Positions 28,201 to 37,667 are shown, counted from the first letter of the stretch. The stretch: 64,000 nucleotides of DNA from Thalassobaculum sp. OXR-137 (GCF_034377285.1 NZ_CP139715.1:4875465-4939464); one strand, 5' to 3'. The notes: generated by a model not told the origin, from the letters alone. Numbers and translations are program-made.

Positions 28201-28678
28201 ACGGCGATTGCTCGCCGACCCCGATCCGGTGCCGCCGTTGATCTCTGCGGCGGCAGACACGTTGCGGGCGAAGCTGAATGGCGCTTATGCAGCCTGGGAG
28301 GCGGCGTGGCAGAAGGGCGAGCAGCGGCTTGCCGCCGATCCGACCTGGGCGAAGCTGTCCCCGGAACAGAAGCACAGCATCCGCCAGGAATGCGGGCCGC
28401 TGATGGTAGACAAGCCCGCGGTGGACACGCCGCAGGCGATCGCCGAAGCGCTGTCAAAGCGCGGCCTCTCGGAGTGGGAGAACATGGTGAAGGCGCTCCC
28501 GGCGCGCATCGAGGATGCGCTGGCCGCCGCCGCAGCCTTGCTGGAGCCGGAGGCCCGCGCCGTGAATTTGCCGGGCGCGCTGCTGAAGAGCGAGGCCGAG
28601 CTGGATGACTGGCTCGCCAAGGTCCGCGACCGGATCGTCAAGTCGCTGGGCGATGGTCCCGTGATCCCGAAGGTGTGA
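25256..28678 (+). CDS. brxC: BREX ATPase BrxC
   Basis: 1,140 residues from ATG 25256 (AGGGG seven bases upstream; ATG 25241 also possible). The N-terminus LNRETFHTDPAEYRLANQG and Walker A WISGFYGSGKSHLASML (~residues 74-90) identify the BrxC/PglY ATPase. Walker B is in LTLIVLDEVQQFI (~260). A long helical C-terminal half contains repeated Ala/Leu-rich coiled-coil segments (~residues 940-1110). BrxC is the large ATPase of BREX and acts with PglX and PglZ in host methylation and phage exclusion. Intact. Confidence 0.92.
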   Translation: MLNRETFHTDPAEYRLANQGVAKISFPPTSEALETLRGELTTFVCDGAYANGLARILEAFLGSVGRGGSAPAVWISGFYGSGKSHLASMLAALWTNLEFSDGATAEGLVHHLPPEVAAPLKELRIAAKRADGVVAAGDTLGTGPSDPAEATLGIVLRAVGLPSDLRAAQVAFWLADLGILDSVREELGSTFDTDIRNFILSPRFGAAVLKAKPDLAGSPKDLSGLLRSQFPEPPPVTVDLLESMVRRALMLGRTELPLTLIVLDEVQQFIRQDPGLTLKIQTIAERLAGRFDGRVLLVATGQQALSDVQDLQKLLDRFPVQIALGEADVDAVIRKTVLRKKTGADKPIRGMLSTNAGEISRHLHGSRLAHTVQDDDEAVLDWPLLPSRRRVWERILRELDRTGLGGTLRGQLRTTLDAARTYSDKPLGHAVPVDFLYGRFSTEAYNAGLLPGETRNRIEALRGGSEKDQLKARILMLVYMLGRIAPEADHHGVRAKAETIADLLIIDLAGEDDLRRKVPELLQELQTDGAVIEVGGEWRLQTKESAEWEAAYRSEEKAILADQSELTRSRRELLDEAIETALGGAASVTHGSSRQQRRIHRLRPDDKAPADGIPLRLRSGWNEDLAAVEKDIAAASTSDPSVHLLIPRHATRDNELTTALTTWRAAEHVLQVRGVPQTDAGREAQSAMQSRANKAQAVAKEIVREAVVQGRVYQAGGKLITGAPGDAVKEGATNALARLYPQFADGDHPGWDKVRDRAMRKDPDAMKAVDHAGAPENHAVCKALLAELGPGRKGSDLRSKFTSPPYGWSQDTVDGALIVLSNAGLVRVTGDDGKPASLPDLPRQKLGTCTFRGETTIITIAQRMPVRGLLTDAGIAFENNQEHLVLTALLERLETAARQSGGEPPAPEPETVPNIASYKSLSGNDLLAALAADAATLRDKLKAWKAAAQKIGDRLPNWRLAERLVALGATEQQGDLDDLRDGRRLLADPDPVPPLISAAADTLRAKLNGAYAAWEAAWQKGEQRLAADPTWAKLSPEQKHSIRQECGPLMVDKPAVDTPQAIAEALSKRGLSEWENMVKALPARIEDALAAAAALLEPEARAVNLPGALLKSEAELDDWLAKVRDRIVKSLGDGPVIPKV

Positions 28679-28681
28679 CGC

Positions 28682-30418
28682 ATGACGAACCGCTACCTCT
28701 CCACCGCTTTGCGCCGGACACTCGAAAAGACGGTCAAGGACGCACGCATCATCGCCGAGGAAAGCGCGGGCGATGCGATCCAGCGCCTCGGCGTCGCGAC
28801 CGGCAAGGCGCCCTCCTACCTGAATGATGGCGAGAAGGAGTTGCGCCGCCGCCTGCGCGCCCATGCCCGTGCGCTGGGGGACGCATTCAATAAATCGGAC
28901 GAGACGCAGGAAACGAAGCGGCTGGTCGAAGCGGCGGCCTACGCGCACTGGCATCGCATGCTCTTCGCTCGGTTCCTGGCCGAGCGCGGGCTGCTTCGGA
29001 ATCCGGAGTATGACGTGCCGGTCTCACTGGAGGACTGCCGGGAGCTCGCAGAGGCTGAGGGCCTAACCGATCCGTGGGTGATCGCCGAGCGCTATGCGGC
29101 CTCGATGCTGCCTGCGGTCTTCAGCATCGACGATCCGGTCCTCGCGATCGAGCTCGACCCGGTCCATACGCAGAAATTGCACCGCCTCGTCACGGGGCTC
29201 GATGCTGAGGTCTTTCAGGCCGAGGACAGCCTGGGCTGGACCTATCAGTTCTGGCGCGCGGCCGAGAAGGATGCGGTCAACAAGTCGGGCGTGAAGATCG
29301 GGGCGGATGAACTGCCAGCGGTCACGCAGCTATTCACAGAGCCCTACATGGTGCGCTTCCTGCTGCACAACACGCTTGGGGCCTGGTGGGCGGGGAAGGT
29401 ACTCGCGGCCGATCCGATGCTTGCGCAAACCGCCGCGGACGAGGACACGTTGCGCGTGGCCTGTTCGCTGCCCGATTACAGCTTCGACATGCTGCGCTTT
29501 GTGCGTGAAGGCGAGGATGGGCCCTGGCGGCCCGCGGCGGGCATCTTCCCCGGCTGGCCTCAGGAGGCCAAGGCCATAACTATGCTCGACCCCTGCTGTG
29601 GGTCCGGGCACTTTTTGACCGAGGCGCTGGCGATCCTGGCGGCGCTACGGCAGGCCGAAGAACATCTCTCGCCGCCCGATGCGGTCTTGGCAGTGTTGCG
29701 CGACAACCTTCATGGGCTGGAGATCGACGGGCGATGTGTGCAGATCGCCGCCTTCGCGGTAGCACTCAGCGCTTGGCGGATTGGTGGATGGCAAGTCCTG
29801 CCGGTGCCCCAGGTCGCATGGGTGGGCGCTCCGCCCCCTCTGCCGAAGCGTGAGTTCGTAGCGCTTGCCGAGGGCGAAACCGAATTGGAACTGGCTCTTG
29901 CCGCCCTCCACGATCTCTTTGCACAAGCTCCGTTACTCGGCAGCCTTCTCCATCCAACCGGTGGAGATCTGGCCGATTTCCGCCGTGTTGCACGGATTGA
30001 GTCCGTACTGATCGAACTCTTAGAGAAGGCGAAGAAAGCTACGCCTGAAGCAAGAGAGGGCGTGATTGCAGCGCGTGGAATGGCGGATGCTGCTGGCCTG
30101 CTGAGCAGCGAATTCACTTTGCTGGCGACCAATGTTCCCTTCTTAGGTCGTAATCAACAGAATGATCGGCTGAAAAGCTGCCTGGAGCGCGACTATCCTG
30201 ATTTAAGCAATGATCTCGCGACAGCGATGATTGGCCGAATGCAGTTGTTGGCCGGTCAAGGCTCATCAATCGCCGCAGTCGCCCCTAATTCATGGTTAAG
30301 TCAAACAACATATTCAGCCTGTAGGTCGAACCTTCTTCGGTTATTCGATTTTGACGTCTTGGCATCCCTCGGTTCTGGCGCTTTTGGTCAGATAACTGGA
30401 GAAGTGGTAAACGTATGA
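28682..30418 (+). CDS. pglX: BREX methylase PglX, N-terminal half before an in-frame stop
   Basis: 578 residues. PglX is the adenine-specific DNA methyltransferase that marks host DNA in BREX. The SAM-binding motif LDPCCGSGHFLTEAL is at ~302-316, and the catalytic motif IV is NVPF (~483), the N-x-P-F/Y form usual in this family. The frame ends at TGA 30416-30418 right after GEVVNV. In relatives that motif runs on into a hydrophobic strand, and the sequence continues in the same frame with LFAISSRIS. The fragment thus has the catalytic motifs but lacks the target-recognition half. It is either a nonsense mutation or a readthrough site. Confidence 0.9.
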   Translation: MTNRYLSTALRRTLEKTVKDARIIAEESAGDAIQRLGVATGKAPSYLNDGEKELRRRLRAHARALGDAFNKSDETQETKRLVEAAAYAHWHRMLFARFLAERGLLRNPEYDVPVSLEDCRELAEAEGLTDPWVIAERYAASMLPAVFSIDDPVLAIELDPVHTQKLHRLVTGLDAEVFQAEDSLGWTYQFWRAAEKDAVNKSGVKIGADELPAVTQLFTEPYMVRFLLHNTLGAWWAGKVLAADPMLAQTAADEDTLRVACSLPDYSFDMLRFVREGEDGPWRPAAGIFPGWPQEAKAITMLDPCCGSGHFLTEALAILAALRQAEEHLSPPDAVLAVLRDNLHGLEIDGRCVQIAAFAVALSAWRIGGWQVLPVPQVAWVGAPPPLPKREFVALAEGETELELALAALHDLFAQAPLLGSLLHPTGGDLADFRRVARIESVLIELLEKAKKATPEAREGVIAARGMADAAGLLSSEFTLLATNVPFLGRNQQNDRLKSCLERDYPDLSNDLATAMIGRMQLLAGQGSSIAAVAPNSWLSQTTYSACRSNLLRLFDFDVLASLGSGAFGQITGEVVNV

Positions 30419-32002
30419 TTGTTCGCGATTTCGTCGAGAATCAGTGATAAAATATCGGCTTTTGGAATAAATGCGCAATCAATTCGCACGACAGAGGCGA
30501 AAGCTAAAGCATTAAGCGCAGGCGAGCTCAAGCTAACTCCGGTCAAGGGCCGCAAAAGTACGGATCCCATCTTGATAGGCGCTAAGGCAGGTGGTTCCAC
30601 GCTTGGCCAGTACGCCACCGCATTTCAGGGGACATCGCCTGGAGATGGAGACAGGTTTGTAAGGACATTCTGGGAGAAGCAGGAGCTGTCAGATCGGTGG
30701 ATTTACTTCCAGAACACGCCCGATGGAAGCTCTGATTGCAGCGGAAAGAGCTACATTATCAAGTGGGAAGAAGTTGATGCTGGCTTCCCCGGCGCTGCTA
30801 TTCGTGGTCGAGAAGCCTGGGGTAAAACCGGTCTTGTAACCACGAAGATCTCTCCCTTTCCTGTCGCCCTTTACTGGGGTGATAAGTTCTCTACATCTTC
30901 CCCTGTGATAATTCCGAAAGACAGTAGATTCATCCACCCAATACTAAATTTTATGCGGAGCGCAAAATTCAAAGATGTTGTGCAATCGGTAAACTCAGCC
31001 TTTGGAATTGGGAATGGATATTTCCAGCATTTACCGTTTGACCCGTCGGAATGGGCCGATGAGATTAGACCCAAACTCGCTCCTTTTTCGAGCAATCCCA
31101 CGCGATGGTTATTTAGTGGTCATCCTGCCAGTTCTGAACCTGGCATGGCACTGCATGTGGCACTTGCTCGGCTTTGCGGCTACCGCTGGCCAGCGGAGAC
31201 CGATTCCGATATGCGCCTATCTGACGAGACGCGGGCTTGGATCGCAAAGACCGCAGCACTGCCGTCCGGCGACAATGATGGCCTCCTCGGCGTTCCACCT
31301 GTCGCTGGTGAGAAGCCGCTCGCCGATCGCCTGCGCGCCTATCTCGCCGCCGCATTCGGCGCTGAATGGTCCGATGCCCTAGAGCGCCGCCTCGTCGCCG
31401 AGGGAGATGAAGCATTCGACAAAAAATCGGCCCGCGATGGCTCACTCGAAGCCTGGGTCCGTGACCGCGCCTTCCGCCAACACTGCGCCCTGTTCGGCCA
31501 GCGTCCCTTCGTGTGGCACATCTCGGATGGGTTGAAGGACGGCTTCTCAGTCTTCGTCCACTACCACCGCTTCGACCAGGCCAATCTGCGTAAGCTGACC
31601 TACACCCTGCTTGGTGACTGGCTCGCCCGCGCCAAGGCCGAGAACAACACGCTGCGCTACGAGAAAGGCCGTGAGCTCCAGCAGAAGCTGGAAAAGATCC
31701 TTGAGGGCGAGAGGCCCTTCGACATCTTCGTGCGCTGGAAGTCCATCGCCCAGCAGCCGCTCGGCTGGGACCCAGACCTCGACGACGGCGTGCGCCAGAA
31801 CATTCGCCCCTTCATCAAGGCGGGCGTGCTCACCCACGACCTGTCGAAGATCCTGAAGGACAAGGATCGCGGCAACGACGTTTCGTCGGCGCCCTGGTAC
31901 GACGTTTTCAAGGGAGAGCGCCGCAACGACCACCATACCACCCTGGCCGAGAAGCGCGCCGCGCGTGATGCCGCTGCGAAACGGGTGGAGGCGGCGAAGT
32001 GA
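30419..32002 (+). pseudogene. pglX: PglX C-terminal half after the in-frame TGA
   Basis: 527 codons in the same frame as the upstream half, separated only by TGA. It holds the target-recognition and C-terminal regions of PglX (KSYIIKWEEVDAGFPG, RDGSLEAWVRDRAFRQHC, KDGFSVFVHYHRFDQANLRK). A TTG directly after the stop could act as a weak restart, but there is no good ribosome site. The first ~200 codons are richer in A+T than the rest, matching the last part of the upstream half, as expected for a variable recognition region exchanged by recombination. The total with the stop codon read would be 1,106 codons. Confidence 0.85.
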
Positions 32003-34272
32003 AGACGCCTCTCGATGCCCTCGTCAGCGCCCTGCATGACGCCGCGAGCTACAACGCCGCGGCCGAGGCGCCGCCGGAAGCGGTGGTGTGGTGCGACGTC
32101 AATCGGGAGTTCGAACCCCTTCTGCCTGCGCTGCGCGAGCGGCTTCCGGAGCTGCTGACGTACGGCAACTTCGATGCGGCGACACGAACGGGGCCGGCGG
32201 TTTGGTTGCGCGCAGCCGTTGCCGGTGCCGTTCCCGCCGTTGCCATCCCCGAGGAGAGCACGCCCATCCTCTATCTGCCCGGTGTCGCTCGCGAGACGCT
32301 AAAGGGCGCCGACGATTGCCCGACCCTCCTACAGCCGCTGGTGTGGTTCACCGTGGCAGGCACCGCGTTCGGGCACGTCAACGGCAAGGACTGGACGCTG
32401 CGCGGCTTCCTCACCTCCGAACGCGGAGCACTCAAGCTCGGCATCGCCGACGACAGTGCGAGCCGCACAGCGCTCTCTCACGCGGCGCTGCGATTCTGCA
32501 CGCGCCCGATCGAGGAGTTGCGCAGTCAACGCTGGAACGCGCATCAGCTCAACGCGCTGCTCGCGCCCGACCTCGCCGCCGACATGCTCGACTGGATCGA
32601 CGGCGCCATCACCGAGTTGGGCGATCCCGCGCGGTTCGCGGCCTTCGCCAACATTGCCGAAAAGCAACTAAAGTTCGATCCGCGCAAGCTGTCCCCGCAG
32701 GACGCTACGCGGCGCTTGGCCAAGCGCGAAGGGCGCTGGGCGGAGGTATGGGCGCGTTTCGCCGCCTCTACCGGTTTTGAAAAGGTCGTCACGTATCTCA
32801 GCCTCGAAGAGCCGGGAACGCTGTTCGAGCACCAGGATTCGTACCCCCGCTTGAATGCTCGGGACGAAAAGGACCTGCGCCAGCAACTCCTCGAGCTCAA
32901 CGATCTTTCGCCGGAGGTTGCAAAGGTAAGAATTGGAGAGTTGGAAGCGAAGCATGCTTGGCGGCGCGAGACAGTCTGGGCGCGGCGCGGCGAAGCACCC
33001 CTGGCGCAGGCCCTCGTGTTCATCGCGAAAATCGCCGCCGCCGAGACGCTCCCGAGCCATGATGGCAAGGCGCTGGCCGAAGCCTATGTTGCGGCTGGCG
33101 CCGATGTGGACTGGGCCGCGATGCGCGCGCTGGCGGTCGCGCCACGCGAGCTCGACCGCGAGGCCGTCGCCGCAGCGCTACGTGCGGTCTATCTGCCCTG
33201 GATGGATCAGGGCGCCCTCGCGCTCCAGGAGCTGATCCGGGTCGGCAAGGTAAAGCTCGCTGCTCCGCCCGAGACTGGTCACGACGCCACCACGATTCTG
33301 TTCGTAGACGGCTTGCGCATGGACCTTGCCCGTGAGCTGGTCCGCCGCCTGGAGGATGAGGGTGTAAAGGTCTCGCTGGGCTGGATGTGGTCCGGGTTCC
33401 CCACCGTCACGGCGACATGCAAGCCGATGGTCTCGCCGGTGGCGTCCCTGCTGAGCGGCCCGCCGACCACCGCCGACGTTCTGCCACTGTCTCCAGAAGG
33501 CAAGCCGGCGACGAAACCCGTTCTGTTCAAGTTGATGGAAGCGCAAGGCTGGGAAACGGACAGCGCCCTTCTCCCTGACGCCAAGCTCTGGGCGGAGACT
33601 GGGCGGTTCGATGAAGAAGGGCATGCGCTGGGCGCGCGGCTTGCCGAGCGGCTTTCGGCAGGTATCCGGGATGCGGCCGACCGTATCCTTCAGTTGGTGC
33701 GCTCGGGACGGAGCCTTCACATCGTTACCGACCATGGCTGGTTGCTGATGCCGGGCGGGCTGCCCCACGCGGCGCTCGATGTCGGCCTGGTGGAGCCCAA
33801 CGGCAAGCGGACGCGTTGCGCCATGGTGAAAGCGCAGGCCGAAACGTCCTATCTCCAGGTTCCCTGGAGTTGGAACCCCCAGGTCTCGGTGGCGACGGCG
33901 ACGGGTGCGCGATCATTTTATGCAAGCTACGAGTATGCGCATGGCGGCGTCAGCCCGCAGGAATGCATCCTGCCCGTCCTGAAGGTGGCGAACGATGGCG
34001 CACGGCGCGCCGTCACCATTGGACAAACCAGGTGGGAGGGGCTGCGTCTGCGCGTTGAAGTGACCGGCGGCGCCGACCTCCGCGTCGATCTGCGCCTCGG
34101 TTCGGAGACCAGCGGACCGACCCTGGTCAAGGGCGACAGGGTTCTCGACGAGCATGGCCGCACGTCGTTCCTGGTCAGCGACGAACATGAGCGTGAAGCC
34201 GCCTGCCTTGTCGTACTGGATGACGATGGTCGGGTATTGGCCCACCGCACGCTGACGGTCGGGGAGGACTGA
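31999..34272 (+). CDS. pglZ: BREX phosphatase-fold protein PglZ
   Basis: 757 residues; GTG start overlaps the pglX stop (GTGA). PglZ belongs to the alkaline-phosphatase superfamily. Metal-site motifs are visible in order: TTILFVDGLRMDLA (~431), FPTVTATCKP with the likely Thr nucleophile, HIVTDHGWLLM (~574), and YAHGGVSPQECILPV (~645). The N-terminal 400 residues are helical and family-specific. It is one of the two genes (with brxC) shared by all BREX types. Intact; brxL follows after one base. Confidence 0.92.
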   Translation: MKTPLDALVSALHDAASYNAAAEAPPEAVVWCDVNREFEPLLPALRERLPELLTYGNFDAATRTGPAVWLRAAVAGAVPAVAIPEESTPILYLPGVARETLKGADDCPTLLQPLVWFTVAGTAFGHVNGKDWTLRGFLTSERGALKLGIADDSASRTALSHAALRFCTRPIEELRSQRWNAHQLNALLAPDLAADMLDWIDGAITELGDPARFAAFANIAEKQLKFDPRKLSPQDATRRLAKREGRWAEVWARFAASTGFEKVVTYLSLEEPGTLFEHQDSYPRLNARDEKDLRQQLLELNDLSPEVAKVRIGELEAKHAWRRETVWARRGEAPLAQALVFIAKIAAAETLPSHDGKALAEAYVAAGADVDWAAMRALAVAPRELDREAVAAALRAVYLPWMDQGALALQELIRVGKVKLAAPPETGHDATTILFVDGLRMDLARELVRRLEDEGVKVSLGWMWSGFPTVTATCKPMVSPVASLLSGPPTTADVLPLSPEGKPATKPVLFKLMEAQGWETDSALLPDAKLWAETGRFDEEGHALGARLAERLSAGIRDAADRILQLVRSGRSLHIVTDHGWLLMPGGLPHAALDVGLVEPNGKRTRCAMVKAQAETSYLQVPWSWNPQVSVATATGARSFYASYEYAHGGVSPQECILPVLKVANDGARRAVTIGQTRWEGLRLRVEVTGGADLRVDLRLGSETSGPTLVKGDRVLDEHGRTSFLVSDEHEREAACLVVLDDDGRVLAHRTLTVGED

Positions 34273-34273
34273 C

Positions 34274-36322
34274 GTGATCGAGCTCGACGACCTGGACCGC
34301 AAGGCGGCGCAAGCGTTCCCCGGACACATCGTGCGAAAGGACCTAGTTCGCCGTTTTCGCGGCCAGTTCCCCGTTCCGACCTATGTGGTTGAGTTCATGC
34401 TCGGCCGCTACTGCGCCAGCACCGTGCCCGAGGAGATCGAAGAAGGTCTCCAGATGGTGCAGTCGCAACTCTCCGACCGGACGGTGCGCGCGGGTGAAGA
34501 GGAATTGTTCAAGTCGAAGGCGCGCGACCGCGGCTCCGTTCGCATCATCGACATCATCACCGCCCGGCTCGACGCCAAGACCGACAGCTACCTGGCGACC
34601 CTGCCGAGCCTCCGCCTCAACGACGTGCGCATCTCGGACAAGATTGTCCTGGACCACGAACGCATGCTGACGGGCGGCTTCTATGCCGAGATCGAACTCG
34701 GCTACGACGCCAGCATCGCACAGGAGAAGGGCGGCAGGCCGTTCGAAGTCCTGAGCCTCCGTGAAATCCAGCTATCGACGCGCGACATACTGGACAAGAT
34801 AGCTGCCGGCCGTGCCCAACTATCCACGCGCGAGTGGAAAGACCTCCTCCTGCGCAGTATCGGCCTGGAGCCCGCCGCTCTCAGCGCCCGCGCCCAGGAC
34901 ACGACGCTCCTGCGCATGATCCCCTTTGTGGAACGCAACTACAACCTGATCGAACTAGGCCCGCGCGGCACGGGCAAGAGCCACCTATTCCAGCAGGTCT
35001 CGCCCTACGCGCACCTCGTTTCCGGCGGCAAGGCGACGGTGGCCCGCATGTTCGTCAACATGGCGAACGGCCAGCGCGGCCTTGTCTGTCAGTACGACGT
35101 CGTCTGTTTCGATGAAGTCTCAGGCATTTCCTTCGACCAGAAGGACGGCGTCAACATCATGAAGGGCTACATGGAGTCGGGAGAGTTTTCGCGCGGCCGG
35201 GAGAGCATCCGCGCGGAAGGCAGTATCGTCATGGTCGGCAATTTCGATGTGGACGTGCAGCACCAGCAGCGGGTGGGACACCTGTTCGGACCGATGCCGC
35301 CCGAAATGCGGAACGACACCGCCTTCATGGACCGTATCCACTGCTACCTGCCGGGGTGGGACATTCCCAAGGTCAGCAAGGAGCTGTTCACAGATCGCTT
35401 CGGCCTGGTTAGCGATGTCCTCGCCGAGTGCTTCTCGCGCCTTCGCTCGCAAAGCCGCGTCAACGTCCTCCAAGGACGGGTCCATTTCGGCGGCGCCCTT
35501 TCCGGCCGCGATCAGAACGCGGTCAACAAGACCGTCTCCGGCCTGCTGAAGCTTCTCTATCCCGATCCGACCATCGCCGTGCCGGACGACGATCTTGAAT
35601 GGGCGGTGCGTCTCGCCCTCGAAGTGCGCCGTCGTGTGAAGGAGCAGCAGAAACGCATAGGCTCGGCCGAGTTTCGCAACACGCAATTCAGCTACGTGAT
35701 GGGCTTGGATGGCGTCGAGAAGTTCGTCTCGACCCCGGAGCTGCAGAGCGAGGACAGCATCGGCTCCGACCCTCTGCCATCCGGTCAGGTCTGGGCGATC
35801 AGCCCAGGTGGTCCGGACGAAAGCACGGGTTTGTTCCGTATCGAGGTGACGGAAAGTCCCGGCGGCGGCGTCCGCATCCTGAACCAGTCACCTCCTGGCC
35901 CCTTCCGGGAAAGCGCGCGCATCGCGGAACAGAACCTATACGCAAGGTCACGGGAGCTCGTCGGTGAGCGCAATCCGCGCGAGCACGAATTTGCTCTTCA
36001 GCTTCGATCTTTCGATGCAGCGAAGAGCGGCGAAAAGCTTGGCGTCGGTGTCCTCGTCGCGCTTTGTTCAGCCCTCGTAGGAAAGCCATTGAAGGGTGGC
36101 CTCGTCATTGCTGGCGGCATTACGTTGGGCGGTACCATCGAACCGATCCACAATCCGATCGACGTTGTCGAGCTAGCCATGGAAAAAGGCGCGAGTGCCG
36201 TGCTTGTACCGGTGTCCAGCCGCAGGGCGCTGATCGATCTTTCCGATGATGTGGCGACGAAGGTGCAAATTTTGTTCTACTCCGATGCGCCGGATGCGCT
36301 TCGAAAGGCGCTGCACGATTAG
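34274..36322 (+). CDS. brxL: BREX protein BrxL (AAA+ with Lon-like domain)
   Basis: 682 residues, GTG start one base after pglZ. The AAA+ core has Walker A LIELGPRGTGKSHLFQQ (~226-242) and Walker B VVCFDEVSGISF (~276). The last ~110 residues have the Lon-protease fold pattern (LGVGVLVALCSALVGKPL, GGITLGGTIEPIHNPIDVVE). Where Lon has the catalytic Ser (G-P-S-A-G) this reads G-E-K-L-G, and the Lys position in G-G-L-K-E-K also differs, so peptidase activity is doubtful. BrxL as sixth gene fixes the type 1 BREX order. Intact. Confidence 0.92.
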   Translation: MIELDDLDRKAAQAFPGHIVRKDLVRRFRGQFPVPTYVVEFMLGRYCASTVPEEIEEGLQMVQSQLSDRTVRAGEEELFKSKARDRGSVRIIDIITARLDAKTDSYLATLPSLRLNDVRISDKIVLDHERMLTGGFYAEIELGYDASIAQEKGGRPFEVLSLREIQLSTRDILDKIAAGRAQLSTREWKDLLLRSIGLEPAALSARAQDTTLLRMIPFVERNYNLIELGPRGTGKSHLFQQVSPYAHLVSGGKATVARMFVNMANGQRGLVCQYDVVCFDEVSGISFDQKDGVNIMKGYMESGEFSRGRESIRAEGSIVMVGNFDVDVQHQQRVGHLFGPMPPEMRNDTAFMDRIHCYLPGWDIPKVSKELFTDRFGLVSDVLAECFSRLRSQSRVNVLQGRVHFGGALSGRDQNAVNKTVSGLLKLLYPDPTIAVPDDDLEWAVRLALEVRRRVKEQQKRIGSAEFRNTQFSYVMGLDGVEKFVSTPELQSEDSIGSDPLPSGQVWAISPGGPDESTGLFRIEVTESPGGGVRILNQSPPGPFRESARIAEQNLYARSRELVGERNPREHEFALQLRSFDAAKSGEKLGVGVLVALCSALVGKPLKGGLVIAGGITLGGTIEPIHNPIDVVELAMEKGASAVLVPVSSRRALIDLSDDVATKVQILFYSDAPDALRKALHD

Positions 36323-36461
36323 CCGAAGCGGTTCCCGGAGTAAAGACCGCCTGACGTGCTCCCCTGAAAGCTCCGCATTGTCAGGTTAGTCTGTTCCTCT
36401 GACGATGAGACGGACGATGAAGCGCAGTCGGTTTGACCTGAGCCCATCTTTGGTCCAGCCG

Positions 36462-36632
36462 CTATGCGACTTTTCGGGCTGGGTTGATTTGGGCCGCAAA
36501 GGCGCTGGGGGTCAAGTTTCCCAGGCTGGAATGCGGCCGGTTCAGATTGTAATCCGCCCTCCAGGTTTCGATGCTGCACCTCGCGTCGGGCAGGCTGAGG
36601 AACCATGAGGCGTCCAAGGATGGCCGCATCTG
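36462..36632 (-). pseudogene. IS3-family transposase OrfB remnant
   Basis: Minus-strand codons read SWFLSLPDARCSIETWRADY, then NLNRPHSSLGNLTPSAFAA and a TAG stop. This is the conserved C-terminal end of IS3-family (IS407-like) OrfB with the catalytic-Glu region lost. An in-frame stop lies ~10 codons upstream. It fills the middle of the 386-base gap after brxL (36323-36708), where nothing else was seen. Confidence 0.85.
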
Positions 36633-36708
36633 CTGTCACGTTTGAGGGTCTGAATGCCTTGGGGATAAGATCAAGCGGCCTGGCAAACACGATTGGAGCA
36701 GGCTCGAC

Positions 36709-37407
36709 ATGGCAGACCCGGACGGCTGGATCACCGACGAACTTCTCGACCGCGTTCTTCTTGGTCTCGGCAACAACGGGATGAGAGAGCGCTCGATCCT
36801 GAAGTATCGCCTGCAGCGTCTCTCCGTCACGATCGAACTGTTCGCCATCAGGAAGCACCGCCCGAACTCGCGCGAATTGGCGAAAAGAGCTAATTCGATG
36901 CACAAAGCCATTCAGAATGTCCTCAAGCTGGTCGCAACGATGGACGATGCCGGTCGTTGGAGAGCCAACCTCGATGAGACCGATTTCGGACTATCGCTTG
37001 CGTCTGGATTGGGGCTCATCGACGACCCGGAGAACCTAGAGCAGAACCTTCAGTCTGGTGGCCTGAAACGGCGCCTGCAGCGTGACATAGACCGAATTCA
37101 ACGCTGGCAATCGGCCGCCGAGACGGTTGCATCTCAAGCAAGCTCGCGTGTCAGTAAGGGAAAAGGCGGCAGCCGGCACGCTGCTGACCCGACGAGAGCC
37201 CAAGTGATCGGGGAACTGGTTAATACCTACCTCGATATCACGAGAAAGCGGCCGACGGTCTCTAAGACTGGCGACAAGCCGTCCGGCAAATTCATCGATT
37301 TTTGCTGTGCCATCCTGAGTGCAATGGGCCGCCCCACCGAACCCGATGCGATCGCCCAACAGTTCAGGCGCCATCAGGAGCGGCTACGCGAGACAAATCA
37401 ATCCTGA
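36709..37407 (+). CDS. Hypothetical protein, 232 residues
   Basis: Not recognised. The protein is predicted helical, with a basic middle (SRVSKGKGGSRH) linking a ~135-residue N-terminal helical part to a C-terminal part with PTRAQVIGELVNTYLDITR. There are no membrane spans or signal peptide. It lies between the BREX operon and the recombination operon on the same strand. Codon use looks like the neighbours, and no overlapping frame is better. Confidence 0.6.
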   Translation: MADPDGWITDELLDRVLLGLGNNGMRERSILKYRLQRLSVTIELFAIRKHRPNSRELAKRANSMHKAIQNVLKLVATMDDAGRWRANLDETDFGLSLASGLGLIDDPENLEQNLQSGGLKRRLQRDIDRIQRWQSAAETVASQASSRVSKGKGGSRHAADPTRAQVIGELVNTYLDITRKRPTVSKTGDKPSGKFIDFCCAILSAMGRPTEPDAIAQQFRRHQERLRETNQS

Positions 37408-37481
37408 CCGACGTTTTGATTTGTCCCCGTCACGGGACCTGACGTGACTGGCAGGTTCTGGGCATCCACTTGGAGGCCCGA

Positions 37482-37667
37482 ATGCCAGGCAACCCGACAC
37501 AGAAGGAACAGCCCGAATGGCCGCCGATCACAAGTTCGGCCGGGGTTGTCTCCGCTGGGACGGGTGCACTAGTCCGGCTGCTTGCCGAACAGGCGGCGAG
37601 GGAATGGCTGGGCGAACACCCGGAGCCTCCTTCATCTGAAGAACCGAAGGAGAACCGCCGTGTCTGA
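37482..37667 (+). CDS. Small hypothetical protein upstream of a helix-turn-helix protein
   Basis: 61 residues from ATG 37482, preceded by GGAGG at six bases. The stop overlaps the GTG start of the next gene by eight bases, indicating coupled translation. Composition is Pro/Glu-rich at both ends with an Ala/Leu helix in the middle. Function unknown; coding status rests on the ribosome site and overlap. Confidence 0.5.
   Translation: MPGNPTQKEQPEWPPITSSAGVVSAGTGALVRLLAEQAAREWLGEHPEPPSSEEPKENRRV

Noticed and set aside
30405..30420. Phase variation by slippage at the pglX stop
   Set aside because: No homopolymer or short tandem repeat is present and the downstream half is in the same frame.
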